Of a stretch of DNA of 64,000 nt, positions 48,351-56,078 are shown piece by piece (positions within the stretch are counted from its first letter, which is position 1; every line of letters starts with the position of its first letter). Below the pieces are notes generated by a model, which was not told the origin of the DNA, did no database searches, and was given only the letters and a program-made list of their open reading frames with translations. Origin of the DNA: Cloacibacterium sp047601505 (GTDB lineage: Bacteria; Bacteroidota; Bacteroidia; Flavobacteriales; Weeksellaceae); the NCBI RefSeq assembly GCF_047601505.1, contig NZ_JASGJD010000001.1, positions 992,001 to 1,056,000 on the forward strand. The letters run 5' to 3'. The position numbers were made by a program, and so were the translations under genes.

Positions 48351-50101
48351 TGAAGAAATTATTTTTCCTATTCATCCTATTGTTTGCTCAGTTTTCATTT
48401 GCGCAAATAGATAAAATTAATCCTAAAACTCCACCAGCAAAAGATGCGTTCTTCCAAAAAGAGAACTCAGCGAATGCTAAACCTGCCCAAAAAGTAAAAT
48501 ATATTCACTCAGATTCTACGCTTAGAAAACCTGATATGTATGGCGGAAATACTTTTTTTGACGGCAATGTGGAATTTCAACATAACGGTGCTGTACTTAC
48601 TGCAAATAGAGTAATTTATTACGATAAAGAAAATTTTGTAAAAGCCATTGGTAACGTAATTTTAGTAACCTCAGACGGAAACAGAATTACAGCGGAAGAA
48701 ATGGAGTATGATGGAGAAACCCAACGTGGGATTGCCCGAAGAAACGTTGTACTTACAGACCCGAAGCAAACTATTTCTACAGATGTTTTGTATTATGACA
48801 GAATAAAAAACACGGCTTATTTCAACTTAGGCGGAACAATTAATGATGGTAAAACCACCATGTGGTCTCAAACGGCTACCTATTTTATCGATTCAAAAAT
48901 GAATGAATTTACAGGGAATTATACCATAAATAATGCGCAATATAGAGTAGAAGGCAAAAATATAAAACAATATCAAGATACCAATATTGCAGATTTTTTC
49001 GGACCTACATATATTACCAATAAGCAAAAACCGTCTAACTATGTTTACACCGAAAATGGTAAATATCTAATGACGGAAAAGGAGGTTTATCTCAATAAAA
49101 ATTCTAGAATACATTACAACGGTAAGGTTTTAACGGGTGATAAAATGTATTACAATCAGCTTACAGGTTTTGGGAAAGCTGATGGAAATGTAAGATTAGA
49201 CGACCCAAAAGAAAATAGATATATAAAAGGTGGTTATGGAGAAATTTTTGAGAAAAAAGATTCTGCCATGGTTACTCAAAAACCGTATGCGGTGAAACAA
49301 CTCAAAAATGATACGGCTTATATTGCTGCAGAGAAGTTTTTAACCTATCAAAAACCAGATTCGGCAGATAAAACCAAGAAAAAAAGTTTTTTGCGTGCTT
49401 ACAAAAAAGTAAGAATGTACATGACCAAAGCGCAAGGACGTTCAGATTCTCTTAGTTTCAATGAAACAGATGGCGTTCTTCACTTTTTTACTAAACCCAT
49501 TTTTTGGAGTGGCGAAAAACAAATTACCGGAGATAAAATAGAAGCTTACTTCAATACAAAAGACGAAAATATAGATTCTTTGAAGGTTAGAGGAAACGCT
49601 TTTGCCATCAGTAAAGTAGATTCTCTTACCATGAAAGATGAGTTTCATCAGGTGAAAGGTAAATTAATGACCGTTTTTTATCAGAATAACGAAATGAAAT
49701 TGGCGAAAGTAATTGGTAATGCACAATCTATCACTTATGCAGATTCTGAAAATACTAAAACTAAAAAAGTAGATAGAATAGGGATTTCAATTGCAAATTG
49801 TGGAGAAATAGAAGCGCTTTTCGAAGATAGAAAAATACAAATTCTGGCGTGTAATATTGGAGCGGATAATGTAATTTATCCGATGAGTAAAATTGCACCA
49901 GATAAACGGAAGTTTCCAGATTATAATTGGGATACCAAAGACCGACCGCTTAAATGGGAGGATATTTTGGTAGATACTCCAAATCATGAAGAAAAAACGT
50001 ATGAAACAGACGATTCGCTTTTCAAAAAAGCAGAAGAAATTCGTTTGAAAGAAGAAGAAAAAAAGAAACCTAAAACCATAAAAAGGGAAAGGAAATTATA
50101 A
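48350..50101 (+). CDS. OstA/LptA-like envelope assembly protein
   Basis: A 583-residue exported protein with signal peptide (FLFILLFAQFSFAQ), an N-terminal OstA/LptA beta-jellyroll domain (about 60-200: GNVEFQHNGAVLTANRVIYYD, IGNVILVTSDGNRITAEEMEYDG in parts), and further repeats of the same strand pattern to about residue 480. A Lys/Glu-rich tail follows. LptA-type domains bind and pass lipopolysaccharide across the periplasm. The long form is characteristic of Bacteroidetes. It overlaps the upstream Fur-type gene by one base. Confidence 0.85.
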   Translation: MKKLFFLFILLFAQFSFAQIDKINPKTPPAKDAFFQKENSANAKPAQKVKYIHSDSTLRKPDMYGGNTFFDGNVEFQHNGAVLTANRVIYYDKENFVKAIGNVILVTSDGNRITAEEMEYDGETQRGIARRNVVLTDPKQTISTDVLYYDRIKNTAYFNLGGTINDGKTTMWSQTATYFIDSKMNEFTGNYTINNAQYRVEGKNIKQYQDTNIADFFGPTYITNKQKPSNYVYTENGKYLMTEKEVYLNKNSRIHYNGKVLTGDKMYYNQLTGFGKADGNVRLDDPKENRYIKGGYGEIFEKKDSAMVTQKPYAVKQLKNDTAYIAAEKFLTYQKPDSADKTKKKSFLRAYKKVRMYMTKAQGRSDSLSFNETDGVLHFFTKPIFWSGEKQITGDKIEAYFNTKDENIDSLKVRGNAFAISKVDSLTMKDEFHQVKGKLMTVFYQNNEMKLAKVIGNAQSITYADSENTKTKKVDRIGISIANCGEIEALFEDRKIQILACNIGADNVIYPMSKIAPDKRKFPDYNWDTKDRPLKWEDILVDTPNHEEKTYETDDSLFKKAEEIRLKEEEKKKPKTIKRERKL

Positions 50102-50112
50102 AATAATTAGCC

Positions 50113-50567
50113 ATGAAAAAAATATTATTACTGCTCTTTACATTTAATTTTATTGTGATGGTTTATTCTCAAAATGAATCAAAAAAGCTTGAGAAAGCAA
50201 AAGAATTTTCAAGTATATTCAATCAAATTTATGAAAAAGACTATAAAAATGAAATATTAAATTTATTTAAATTAAAATATAAAAATATTCCCGAATCTTT
50301 TTGGAAAGAAAATGAATCATTGTTCAATGTAGAAGCTTTAACAGAAAAGAATGCTGAATTTCTTTGTACTATATATTCAGAGACTGAAATTGAGGAATTA
50401 ACTAAGTTCTATAGATCAGATTTAGGTAAAAAATGTTGTTAAATATTAAACCTATTATGGAAGGAATTCAAAATAATACAAAATATTGGATGATAGATCT
50501 TAATAAAAAAGTGAATTTGAAATTAAAAGAAGCGGGACTTTTGAAATCATCACCAACAGAAAATTAG
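50113..50567 (+). pseudogene. DUF2059 exported protein, frameshifted
   Basis: Signal peptide (LLLFTFNFIVMVYSQ), then a DUF2059-type domain with SETEIEELTKFYRSDLGKK (about 89-107), where the frame ends early at 50442. Continuing in another frame gives LLNIKPIMEGIQNN and further residues to a stop at 50567, which is the expected DUF2059 continuation. The break falls in AAAAAA at 50428-50433. One extra A would give an unbroken protein (GKK-MLLNIKP). This is a recent inactivation, a phase-variable homopolymer, or a sequencing error. The protein's role is unknown. Confidence 0.65.
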
Positions 50568-50586
50568 ATTTATAAAATATTGATTC

Positions 50587-50829
50587 ATGAAAATAGGCGA
50601 TGAAATTACTCTCAAAAGTTTTAATGGCAAGCAAATTAAGCCAAAAAAAGTTTATGAAAATGAAAATTATTGGTTATTAATTGGACAAAAAGGAAGAATA
50701 TTAGAAGATAATGGAGATAGATTTGTTGTTTTATTCTATTGTAATATTGATTCTTATGGTTTGGAAAATCATAATCCTATTAAAAATTCTTTATTTATTT
50801 TAAAATCAGATTTGAAAATATTAGATTGA
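50587..50829 (+). CDS. Small hypothetical protein
   Basis: An 80-residue protein without signal peptide or membrane segment; predicted mostly beta, with EITLKSFNGKQIKPKKV and GDRFVVLFYCNIDSYGLEN. I recognise no family. It follows the frameshifted DUF2059 gene by 19 bp, and both interrupt the space between OstA and the aminotransferase gene. A tract of TTCAACT words and the next promoter follow. Confidence 0.5.
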   Translation: MKIGDEITLKSFNGKQIKPKKVYENENYWLLIGQKGRILEDNGDRFVVLFYCNIDSYGLENHNPIKNSLFILKSDLKILD

Positions 50830-50868
50830 TTTTTAAAAAATCTTCAACTTTTCAACTCTCAACTTCCG

Positions 50869-50876
50869 TATCTTTG
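50869..50876 (+). promoter_or_regulatory. -7 element, 4 bp from the aminotransferase ATG
   Basis: TATCTTTG followed by CACT and the ATG at 50881 implies a leaderless transcript. Confidence 0.55.
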
Positions 50877-50880
50877 CACT

Positions 50881-52059
50881 ATGAAGCAAGAGTTTTTTAA
50901 ATATCAAGCACAAACCACGCCTTTTGCATCTGGTTTCGAGGTGGAAAAAGCAGTCGGAAATTATATTTATGGTAAAGATGGTAAGGCTTACTTAGATTTT
51001 GTAGCGGGCGTTTCTGCCAATACTTTGGGACATTCTCATCCAAAAGTTATCAATGCAATTAAAGAGCAAGCAGATAAATATCTCCACGTAATGGTTTATG
51101 GAGAGTATGCACAGGAGAAGCCTGTCGCGTTATGCGAATTGTTAGCAGAAGCAACGCCAAAGCCTTTAGAAGTTACTTATTTGGTAAATTCTGGTGCAGA
51201 AGCAATAGATGGCGCTCTTAAATTGGCAAAAAGATACACTGGTAGAGAAGAGATTATTTCGATGAAAAATTCCTATCACGGCAATACACATGGTGCTTTG
51301 TCTGTTTCCGGAAACGAAGTTCATAAAAGAGAATTTCGTCCGTTGTTGCCAATGGTAAGTTTTATCGAATTTAATAATGAAGAAGAATTTTCTAAAATTA
51401 CAGAAAAAACAGCTTGTGTAATTGCAGAAACCATTCAAGGAGCTGCGGGTTTTTTGACGCCTTCTCAAGATTATTTCAAAAATTTGAAAAAAAGATGCGA
51501 AGAAGTAGGTGCTTTATTAATTCTAGACGAAATTCAGCCAGGATTTGGTAGAACGGGTAAACTTTTCTCTTTCGAACATTATGATATGGTGCCAGATATT
51601 TTGGTAATGGGAAAAGGAATGGGAGGCGGAGTTCCTGTGGGAGCTTTTATGAGTTCTGTAGAAATTATGAAATCTTTGCAACATTCGCCAAAATTAGGAC
51701 ATATTACCACTTTTGGAGGCAATCCTCTTATTGCAGCATCTTGTTATGCTACTTTAAAAGAAATTTTAGATAGTGGATTGATGAACGAAATGGAAGAAAA
51801 AGAAAAATTGTTCAGAGCGTTGTTGGTTCATCCTAAGATTAAAAAAATCAATGGTAGAGGCTTAATGCTGGCTGTAGAATTAGGATCTCCAGATTATACA
51901 TTAAGAGTTGCAAAAAGATGTATGGAAAAAGGATTGATTGTTTTTTGGCAATTGTATAGAAATGAATTTATGAGAATTTCTCCACCACTTACTTTAACGG
52001 AGGGTGATATTGAAAAAGGTTGTAAAATTATACTTGAAGCCCTAGACGAAATAGAGTAA
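50881..52059 (+). CDS. Class III aminotransferase (acetylornithine/aspartate type)
   Basis: A 392-residue PLP-dependent fold type I enzyme. It has FVAGVSANTLGHSHPKV, YLVNSGAEAIDGALKLAKRYTGR (phosphate site), LLILDEIQPGFGRTGKLFSFEHY with the PLP Asp, and ILVMGKGMGGGVPVGAFM with the Schiff-base Lys. A C-terminal RISPPLTLTEGDIEKG completes it. The length and pattern match ArgD-like or 4-aminobutyrate-type aminotransferases; the substrate is not set by sequence. No arginine genes are nearby. Confidence 0.88.
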   Translation: MKQEFFKYQAQTTPFASGFEVEKAVGNYIYGKDGKAYLDFVAGVSANTLGHSHPKVINAIKEQADKYLHVMVYGEYAQEKPVALCELLAEATPKPLEVTYLVNSGAEAIDGALKLAKRYTGREEIISMKNSYHGNTHGALSVSGNEVHKREFRPLLPMVSFIEFNNEEEFSKITEKTACVIAETIQGAAGFLTPSQDYFKNLKKRCEEVGALLILDEIQPGFGRTGKLFSFEHYDMVPDILVMGKGMGGGVPVGAFMSSVEIMKSLQHSPKLGHITTFGGNPLIAASCYATLKEILDSGLMNEMEEKEKLFRALLVHPKIKKINGRGLMLAVELGSPDYTLRVAKRCMEKGLIVFWQLYRNEFMRISPPLTLTEGDIEKGCKIILEALDEIE

Positions 52060-52083
52060 TTGAATTAAAAATGTAAAATTATC

Positions 52084-52121
52084 AAAAAAGTGTTTTCAAA
52101 AATCTTGAAAACACTTTTTTA
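52084..52121 (+). terminator. Terminator after the class III aminotransferase
   Basis: AAAAAGTGTTTTCAA and TTGAAAACACTTTTT form a perfect 15-bp stem with loop AAATC. An in-frame ATG at 52090 lies inside it and so is not used as a start. Confidence 0.9.
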
Positions 52122-52218
52122 TGCTAAAATTCATAAAAATATATGCATTTTTATCACAAAACTATTGCAAAAATATAAAATTAATTTATATATTGCGACA
52201 CCAAAAAAATGGTGTTAT

Positions 52219-52605
52219 ATGACGAAAACTAAAGTACATTTTGAATATTCAATGCATTGTCAATCAGAGATTTTGTATGAGTATCTTGCCAGTGCGGAAG
52301 GTCTTGCAGAATGGTTTGCAGATGAGGTAGTAGAAAGAGGTGACGATTTCTATTTTAGTTGGAATGGTGGTTCCGCTGAAAAAGCTACTTTAATTAGATA
52401 CAAGCCAGAAAGCTTTGTGAGATTTCGTTGGGAAGAAGATGAAGGTACTAAATATTTCTTCGAATTAACCATTACGGTAGACGAAATTACCAATGACCTC
52501 TCTCTTAATATTACAGATTTTTGTGAAAAAGGAGACGAAAACGAGAGCAGATTATATTGGGACAATCTCATTGAAAACTTACAAATTAAATTAGGCGCAG
52601 CTTAA
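52219..52605 (+). CDS. START-like (SRPBCC) domain protein
   Basis: A 128-residue protein of the START-like / SRPBCC superfamily. It opens KVHFEYSMHCQSEILYEYLASAEGLAEWFADEV (in parts: HFEYSMHCQSEILYEYL, LAEWFADEV), continues SWNGGSAEKATLIRYK and VRFRWEEDEGTKYFFEL, and ends in a helix RLYWDNLIENLQIKLG. The fold binds hydrophobic ligands; Aha1-like members regulate Hsp90, but nothing here proves that. The start at 52219 matches the family's first strand. A terminator follows. Confidence 0.88.
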   Translation: MTKTKVHFEYSMHCQSEILYEYLASAEGLAEWFADEVVERGDDFYFSWNGGSAEKATLIRYKPESFVRFRWEEDEGTKYFFELTITVDEITNDLSLNITDFCEKGDENESRLYWDNLIENLQIKLGAA

Positions 52606-52619
52606 CTTATTTAACACAT

Positions 52620-52660
52620 AAAAAAATTGATAATTGAGCCTTCAGTTATCAATTTTTTGT
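52620..52660 (+). terminator. Terminator after the START-like gene
   Basis: AAAAAATTGATAA and TTATCAATTTTTT form a 13-bp stem with a Gly-rich-free T tail. Confidence 0.85.
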
Positions 52661-52687
52661 TTTTTATAACTTTTTAAATTCATTTTT

Positions 52688-53497
52688 ATGATTTACATAG
52701 ACGGAGAAAAAAATACAGACAAAGCGTTTCAAAATAATGCTTTTTTGTATGGAGATGCAGTAAAAACTCACTTTTTTGTTAGAAATTCTCAATTGATAAT
52801 GGCAGAAGAATGCTATTTCTTTTTAATGGCTTCTATGAGAAAGATGAGAATGAATATTCCGCTTTCTTTTACATTAGAATTTTTCTCAGAAATGTTTTTA
52901 AAAGCAATTCAAGAAGAAAATATCAGCAATGCTGTGATAGAACTTTTAGCATATAGAAATAGAGACGAAGTTCTTTCTGCAAAAACACCTGTGCATTTTT
53001 ATTTTGAATTAAAACCAAAAGAAGATGTGCTGAAAATTACAGAAAAATATAACCTCGATTTGATAAAGGAAATTTCTGTAAATACCAATGTTTTAAGCAA
53101 TATTAAAGTGCATTCTCCGGAAAATATCTACGCAGAAATTTATGCAAAGGAAAATGATTTAGACGATGTAATTTTGCTTAATCCTAATAAAAAAATAGCC
53201 AGAACAATCTTTGGTAATCTGCTTTTACTAGAAGAAAATTCTATAAAAATCCCCAAACAAACGGAAGGTGCTTATATTTCTCCTTTGATGGAAAATTTTG
53301 TAACTTTTGTTCATAAAAATAATTTAGCAACAATAGAAGAAGCAGAGTTAAGCGCTTTTGAAAGTCAGAAAGCAGAAGAGATTTTGATGATTTCAGACGA
53401 AAAAGGAATCTTTACGGTTTCTAAAATTCGAAATAAAGAATTTGGAAACGAAAGATTTAAAGCAATGCTAGATTCTTGGAAAAATAGTTTTAATTAA
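52688..53497 (+). CDS. Class IV aminotransferase-like protein
   Basis: A 269-residue fold type IV PLP enzyme by overall pattern: MIYIDGEKNTDKAFQNNAFLYGDAVKTHFFVRN at the start (in parts: NNAFLYGDAVKTHFFV), a central domain, and a C-terminal EILMISDEKGIFTVSKIRNKEFG. The family covers aminodeoxychorismate lyase and branched-chain aminotransferases. The start has the expected YGD/H pattern, but the Schiff-base Lys and PLP Glu are not obvious. Activity is therefore uncertain, and this may be a divergent or inactive member. Confidence 0.65.
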   Translation: MIYIDGEKNTDKAFQNNAFLYGDAVKTHFFVRNSQLIMAEECYFFLMASMRKMRMNIPLSFTLEFFSEMFLKAIQEENISNAVIELLAYRNRDEVLSAKTPVHFYFELKPKEDVLKITEKYNLDLIKEISVNTNVLSNIKVHSPENIYAEIYAKENDLDDVILLNPNKKIARTIFGNLLLLEENSIKIPKQTEGAYISPLMENFVTFVHKNNLATIEEAELSAFESQKAEEILMISDEKGIFTVSKIRNKEFGNERFKAMLDSWKNSFN

Positions 53498-53504
53498 ATA
53501 CAAA

Positions 53505-53535
53505 ATCCTTCTCGTTCTTCGGGAAGGATCTTTTA
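53505..53535 (+). terminator. Terminator after the class IV aminotransferase
   Basis: ATCCTTC and GAAGGAT form a 7-bp stem around TCGTTCTTCGG, then CTTTTAT. A second hairpin with the 8-bp arms GAACTCGG (53544-53551) and CCGAGTTC (53578-53585) and a 26-nt loop lies next to it. Confidence 0.65.
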
Positions 53536-53671
53536 TAATAGACGAACTCGGGAAACAACTTTTTTAATAGTCCTTCACCGAGTTCTTATTTTGCTAATTT
53601 AATTTATTTTAAAACGAAGTAAGTGTCCTAAAAATTTCTAAAATATTTAATAAAAATTTGTTAAAATTTAT

Positions 53672-54220
53672 TTAGTTCATGCTTACATCTTCTGGAGAAT
53701 TTGCCCAAAGTAGAAATTCACCACCAAGATTTTGCATAATATTTTTCCATAAAGTTTGATCGTTGGGAGATGTGTAATCTAAATTGAAAATTTCTACCGG
53801 AGTCCACATTTTATTTTGAATTTCATTGTCTAATTGGTTGGCGCCCCAACCAGAATATCCCGAAAAAATTTTTATGTTTTCTACGTCTAATTTCCCATCA
53901 ATAATTGCAGAAACTACTTCTTCTATGTCTTCGGTGATATGAAAATACTCATCAATGGTAGAGTATTTTTCTGTAAAAGGCAATCCTTTTATAATAAAGG
54001 AAATTCTATCGTTTTCTACAGGTCCACCTTCGTAAACTTCTACATTAAAACCAAAAATTTCTAGTAATTTACTACTCATACCGTGATTTTTTTTGTTTAA
54101 AATCATTCCGTAAGCTCCAGATTCGTCATGTTCTATAATAAGAACTACTGATCTGGAAAATATATCGCCAGAAATATCAGGAGTAGAAATTAAAATTTTA
54201 CCTTTGTAAGAGTAATTCAT
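53672..54220 (-). CDS. YqgE/AlgH family protein
   Basis: A 182-residue protein of the YqgE/AlgH (UPF0301) family: GKILISTPDISGDIFSRSVVLIIEHDESGAYGMILNKK in parts (LISTPDISGDIFSRSVVLI, HDESGAYGMILNK) and FSGYSGWGANQLDNEI. AlgH was named for alginate regulation in Pseudomonas, but the family is broad and its biochemical role is unresolved; no alginate genes are here. Transcribed divergently from pdxH with about 20 bp between starts. Confidence 0.93.
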   Translation of the reverse strand: MNYSYKGKILISTPDISGDIFSRSVVLIIEHDESGAYGMILNKKNHGMSSKLLEIFGFNVEVYEGGPVENDRISFIIKGLPFTEKYSTIDEYFHITEDIEEVVSAIIDGKLDVENIKIFSGYSGWGANQLDNEIQNKMWTPVEIFNLDYTSPNDQTLWKNIMQNLGGEFLLWANSPEDVSMN

Positions 54221-54243
54221 AAATCAAATTTAAAAAATTTTTG

Positions 54244-54888
54244 ATGGAAAATCTTTATGACAAAAGAAAAGTTTACGAAAAATCTCAATTACTTGAAAAT
54301 CAAATAAAAGAAAATCCTTTGGAGTTGTTTAGAGATTGGTTTTTAGAAGCTGAGGAAAATTCTGCGGTTTCTGAAGCTAATGCAATGTCGGTTTCTACTG
54401 TTGAAGCAGATGGTTGTCCTAGAACCAGAATGGTACTTTTGAAGGCTTATACTTGGGAAGGTTTTATTTTTTACACCAATTATAATAGCAAGAAAGGTAA
54501 GGCTCTTGAAACGAATAATAAGGCTTGTTTGCATTTTTTCTGGCCGAGTTTAGAAAGACAAATTATTATAAAAGCAAATTTGGAAAAAGTTGCTGAAAAT
54601 CTTAGCGATGGATATTTCCATTCCAGACCGAAAGGTAGCCAATTAGGAGCTGTAGTTTCGCCGCAGAGTTCTGTAATTCCTAATCGTGAATTTTTGGAAG
54701 AAAAATTGGAAGAATTAGAAAAGGAGTTTGAAAATAAGGAAATCCCAAGACCTGAGAATTGGGGAGGTTATATTGCAAAGCCTTACGAAATAGAATTTTG
54801 GCAAGGCAGACCTAATAGATTGCATGACAGGATTATATATGAACTTCAGGAAGATTATGATTGGAAAGTTTCAAGATTAGCACCTTAA
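54244..54888 (+). CDS. pdxH: Pyridoxamine 5'-phosphate oxidase
   Basis: FMN-dependent last step of pyridoxal phosphate synthesis and salvage, supplying PLP to enzymes such as the aminotransferases in this window. The 214 residues show LFRDWFLEAEENSAVSEANAM at the N-terminus (in parts), CPRTRMVLLKAYTWEGFIFYTNYNSKKG (FMN site), FFWPSLERQIIIKANLEKV, and the C-terminal PYEIEFWQGRPNRLHDRIIY. The ATG at 54244 is preferred over the TTG just before it. A terminator follows. Confidence 0.95.
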   Translation: MENLYDKRKVYEKSQLLENQIKENPLELFRDWFLEAEENSAVSEANAMSVSTVEADGCPRTRMVLLKAYTWEGFIFYTNYNSKKGKALETNNKACLHFFWPSLERQIIIKANLEKVAENLSDGYFHSRPKGSQLGAVVSPQSSVIPNREFLEEKLEELEKEFENKEIPRPENWGGYIAKPYEIEFWQGRPNRLHDRIIYELQEDYDWKVSRLAP

Positions 54889-54907
54889 AATTTAAAAATA
54901 TTTTACC

Positions 54908-54945
54908 AAAAACCGAGGCAACCATTGGTTGCCTCGGTTTTTTAT
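54908..54945 (+). terminator. Terminator after pdxH
   Basis: AAAACCGAGGCAACC and GGTTGCCTCGGTTTT form a perfect 15-bp stem with loop ATT, then T-rich. Confidence 0.95.
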
Positions 54946-54972
54946 TGTTTTTAGTCTGAAAAAATCCCAAAA

Positions 54973-55003
54973 AAGAGCGCCGAAACTTAGTTTCGGCGCT
55001 CTA
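54973..55003 (-). terminator. Terminator after the HU gene
   Basis: AGAGCGCCGAAAC and GTTTCGGCGCTCT form a perfect 13-bp stem; on the minus strand a T run follows. It faces the pdxH terminator, so the two genes are insulated. Confidence 0.95.
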
Positions 55004-55024
55004 ATAATTTTTCTATTGAATTAA

Positions 55025-55315
55025 TTATTTCTTTTTAGCACCAGAAACTGCAGTAGCAAGTTCTGCACCTGCTTTAAATTTAGCAACTTTCTTAGCAGCA
55101 ATTTTAATTGGTTTTTTTGTAGCTGGGTTAATCCCTTGTCTAGCAGCTCTTTCAGCTACAGAGAATGTGCCAAAACCTACTAATGCAACTTTACCGTCTT
55201 TCTTTTTAAGAGTCTCAGTAACATTAGAAATGAAAGATTCAAGAGCAGCTTTTGCAGCAACTTTAGTGATACCAGCATCTTTTGCGATTGCGTCGATTAA
55301 TTCAGACTTGTTCAT
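55025..55315 (-). CDS. HU family DNA-binding protein
   Basis: A 96-residue histone-like protein that bends DNA and packs the nucleoid. It has MNKSELIDAIAKDAGITKVAAKAALESFI, VALVGFGTFSVAERAARQGINPATKKPIKI (the DNA-binding arm with the Pro tip in NPATKK), and a Lys-rich C-terminus ending SGAKKK. The -7 element TATATTTG with a -33 TTTG 19 bp away (55353-55383, minus strand) gives a good promoter. It is transcribed alone with a strong terminator. Confidence 0.95.
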   Translation of the reverse strand: MNKSELIDAIAKDAGITKVAAKAALESFISNVTETLKKKDGKVALVGFGTFSVAERAARQGINPATKKPIKIAAKKVAKFKAGAELATAVSGAKKK

Positions 55316-55352
55316 AGTTGTAAATATTAATTGTTAATTTGTTACGTTAAGA

Positions 55353-55383
55353 CAAATATATAACAATTTTCAAATTACACAAA
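55353..55383 (-). promoter_or_regulatory. Promoter of the HU gene
   Basis: On the minus strand TTTG (55380-55383) and TATATTTG (55353-55360) are separated by 19 bp, and the -7 element ends 37 bp before the start codon. Confidence 0.6.
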
Positions 55384-55704
55384 TTTTTTTCACAATTTTA
55401 GCAATTGTTGTACTATTTGCTTTAATTTAACTGAAATATGATAATTAGAAGTGTTGCGAAAAAGTTGCTTTTACAAGAGTTTAATTCCTTGTTAGATACT
55501 ATTAATACGGTGTTTTTTAAATGGTTGTTTAATGAATTTTGAAATTATGAATTTGTTAATTATTTATTTTTTATTGTGATTTTATTGCTAAAATGTAAGT
55601 AATAAGGCAATTAGCTGCTAAAATCTGTTGTTATATTGAGAAAATCAATGAATTACATATTTTTTTAAAAATGAAATTTTCCGTTCTAATCTCTCAAAAA
55701 TGAT
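55384..55704. other. AT-rich divergent intergenic region
   Basis: About 320 bp between the HU promoter and the panD promoter. It is strongly AT-rich, with no frame, hairpin or repeat that I can support. Confidence 0.5.
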
Positions 55705-55712
55705 TAAATTTG
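55705..55712 (+). promoter_or_regulatory. -7 element, 4 bp from the panD ATG
   Basis: TAAATTTG followed by CGGC and the ATG at 55717 implies a leaderless panD transcript. Confidence 0.6.
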
Positions 55713-55716
55713 CGGC

Positions 55717-56067
55717 ATGTTTATAGAAGTTTTTAAATCAAAAATTCACCGTGTTACGGTTACTGCTTCAGACCTTAATTATATTGGCAGTATTACCATA
55801 GATGAAGAGCTTATAGAAGCTGCTGGTTTGGTAGTAGGTGAGAGAGTTTATATTGTAAATGTAAATAATGGTGAGCGTTTTGATACTTACGTGATAAAAG
55901 GTAAAAGAAAATCTGGAGAAATTTGCCTAAACGGTCCTGCTGCCAGAAAAGTGCAAAAAGGTGATGTTATTATCATTATTTCTTATGCTCAAATGTCTGT
56001 GGAAGAGGCAGAGACTTTTCAACCAAAAATTGTTTTCCCAGACGAAAATACTAATCTTTTAACCTAA
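55717..56067 (+). CDS. panD: Aspartate 1-decarboxylase
   Basis: Makes beta-alanine for pantothenate and coenzyme A by decarboxylating aspartate on a self-generated pyruvoyl group. The 116-residue pro-enzyme has the self-cleavage site G24-S25 in NYIGSITIDEEL, and GERFDTYVIKGKRKSGEICLNGPAARKVQKGD in parts (RFDTYVIKGKRKSGEICLNG). It is followed after 11 bp by a membrane protein gene. coaD, also on the CoA route, is at 15311. Confidence 0.96.
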   Translation: MFIEVFKSKIHRVTVTASDLNYIGSITIDEELIEAAGLVVGERVYIVNVNNGERFDTYVIKGKRKSGEICLNGPAARKVQKGDVIIIISYAQMSVEEAETFQPKIVFPDENTNLLT

Positions 56068-56078
56068 ATATACAAAAT

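Noticed and set aside
52090..52218. Earlier ATG start for the START-like protein
   Set aside because: The first codons are the arm of a perfect 15-bp terminator, and the added residues are not family-like.
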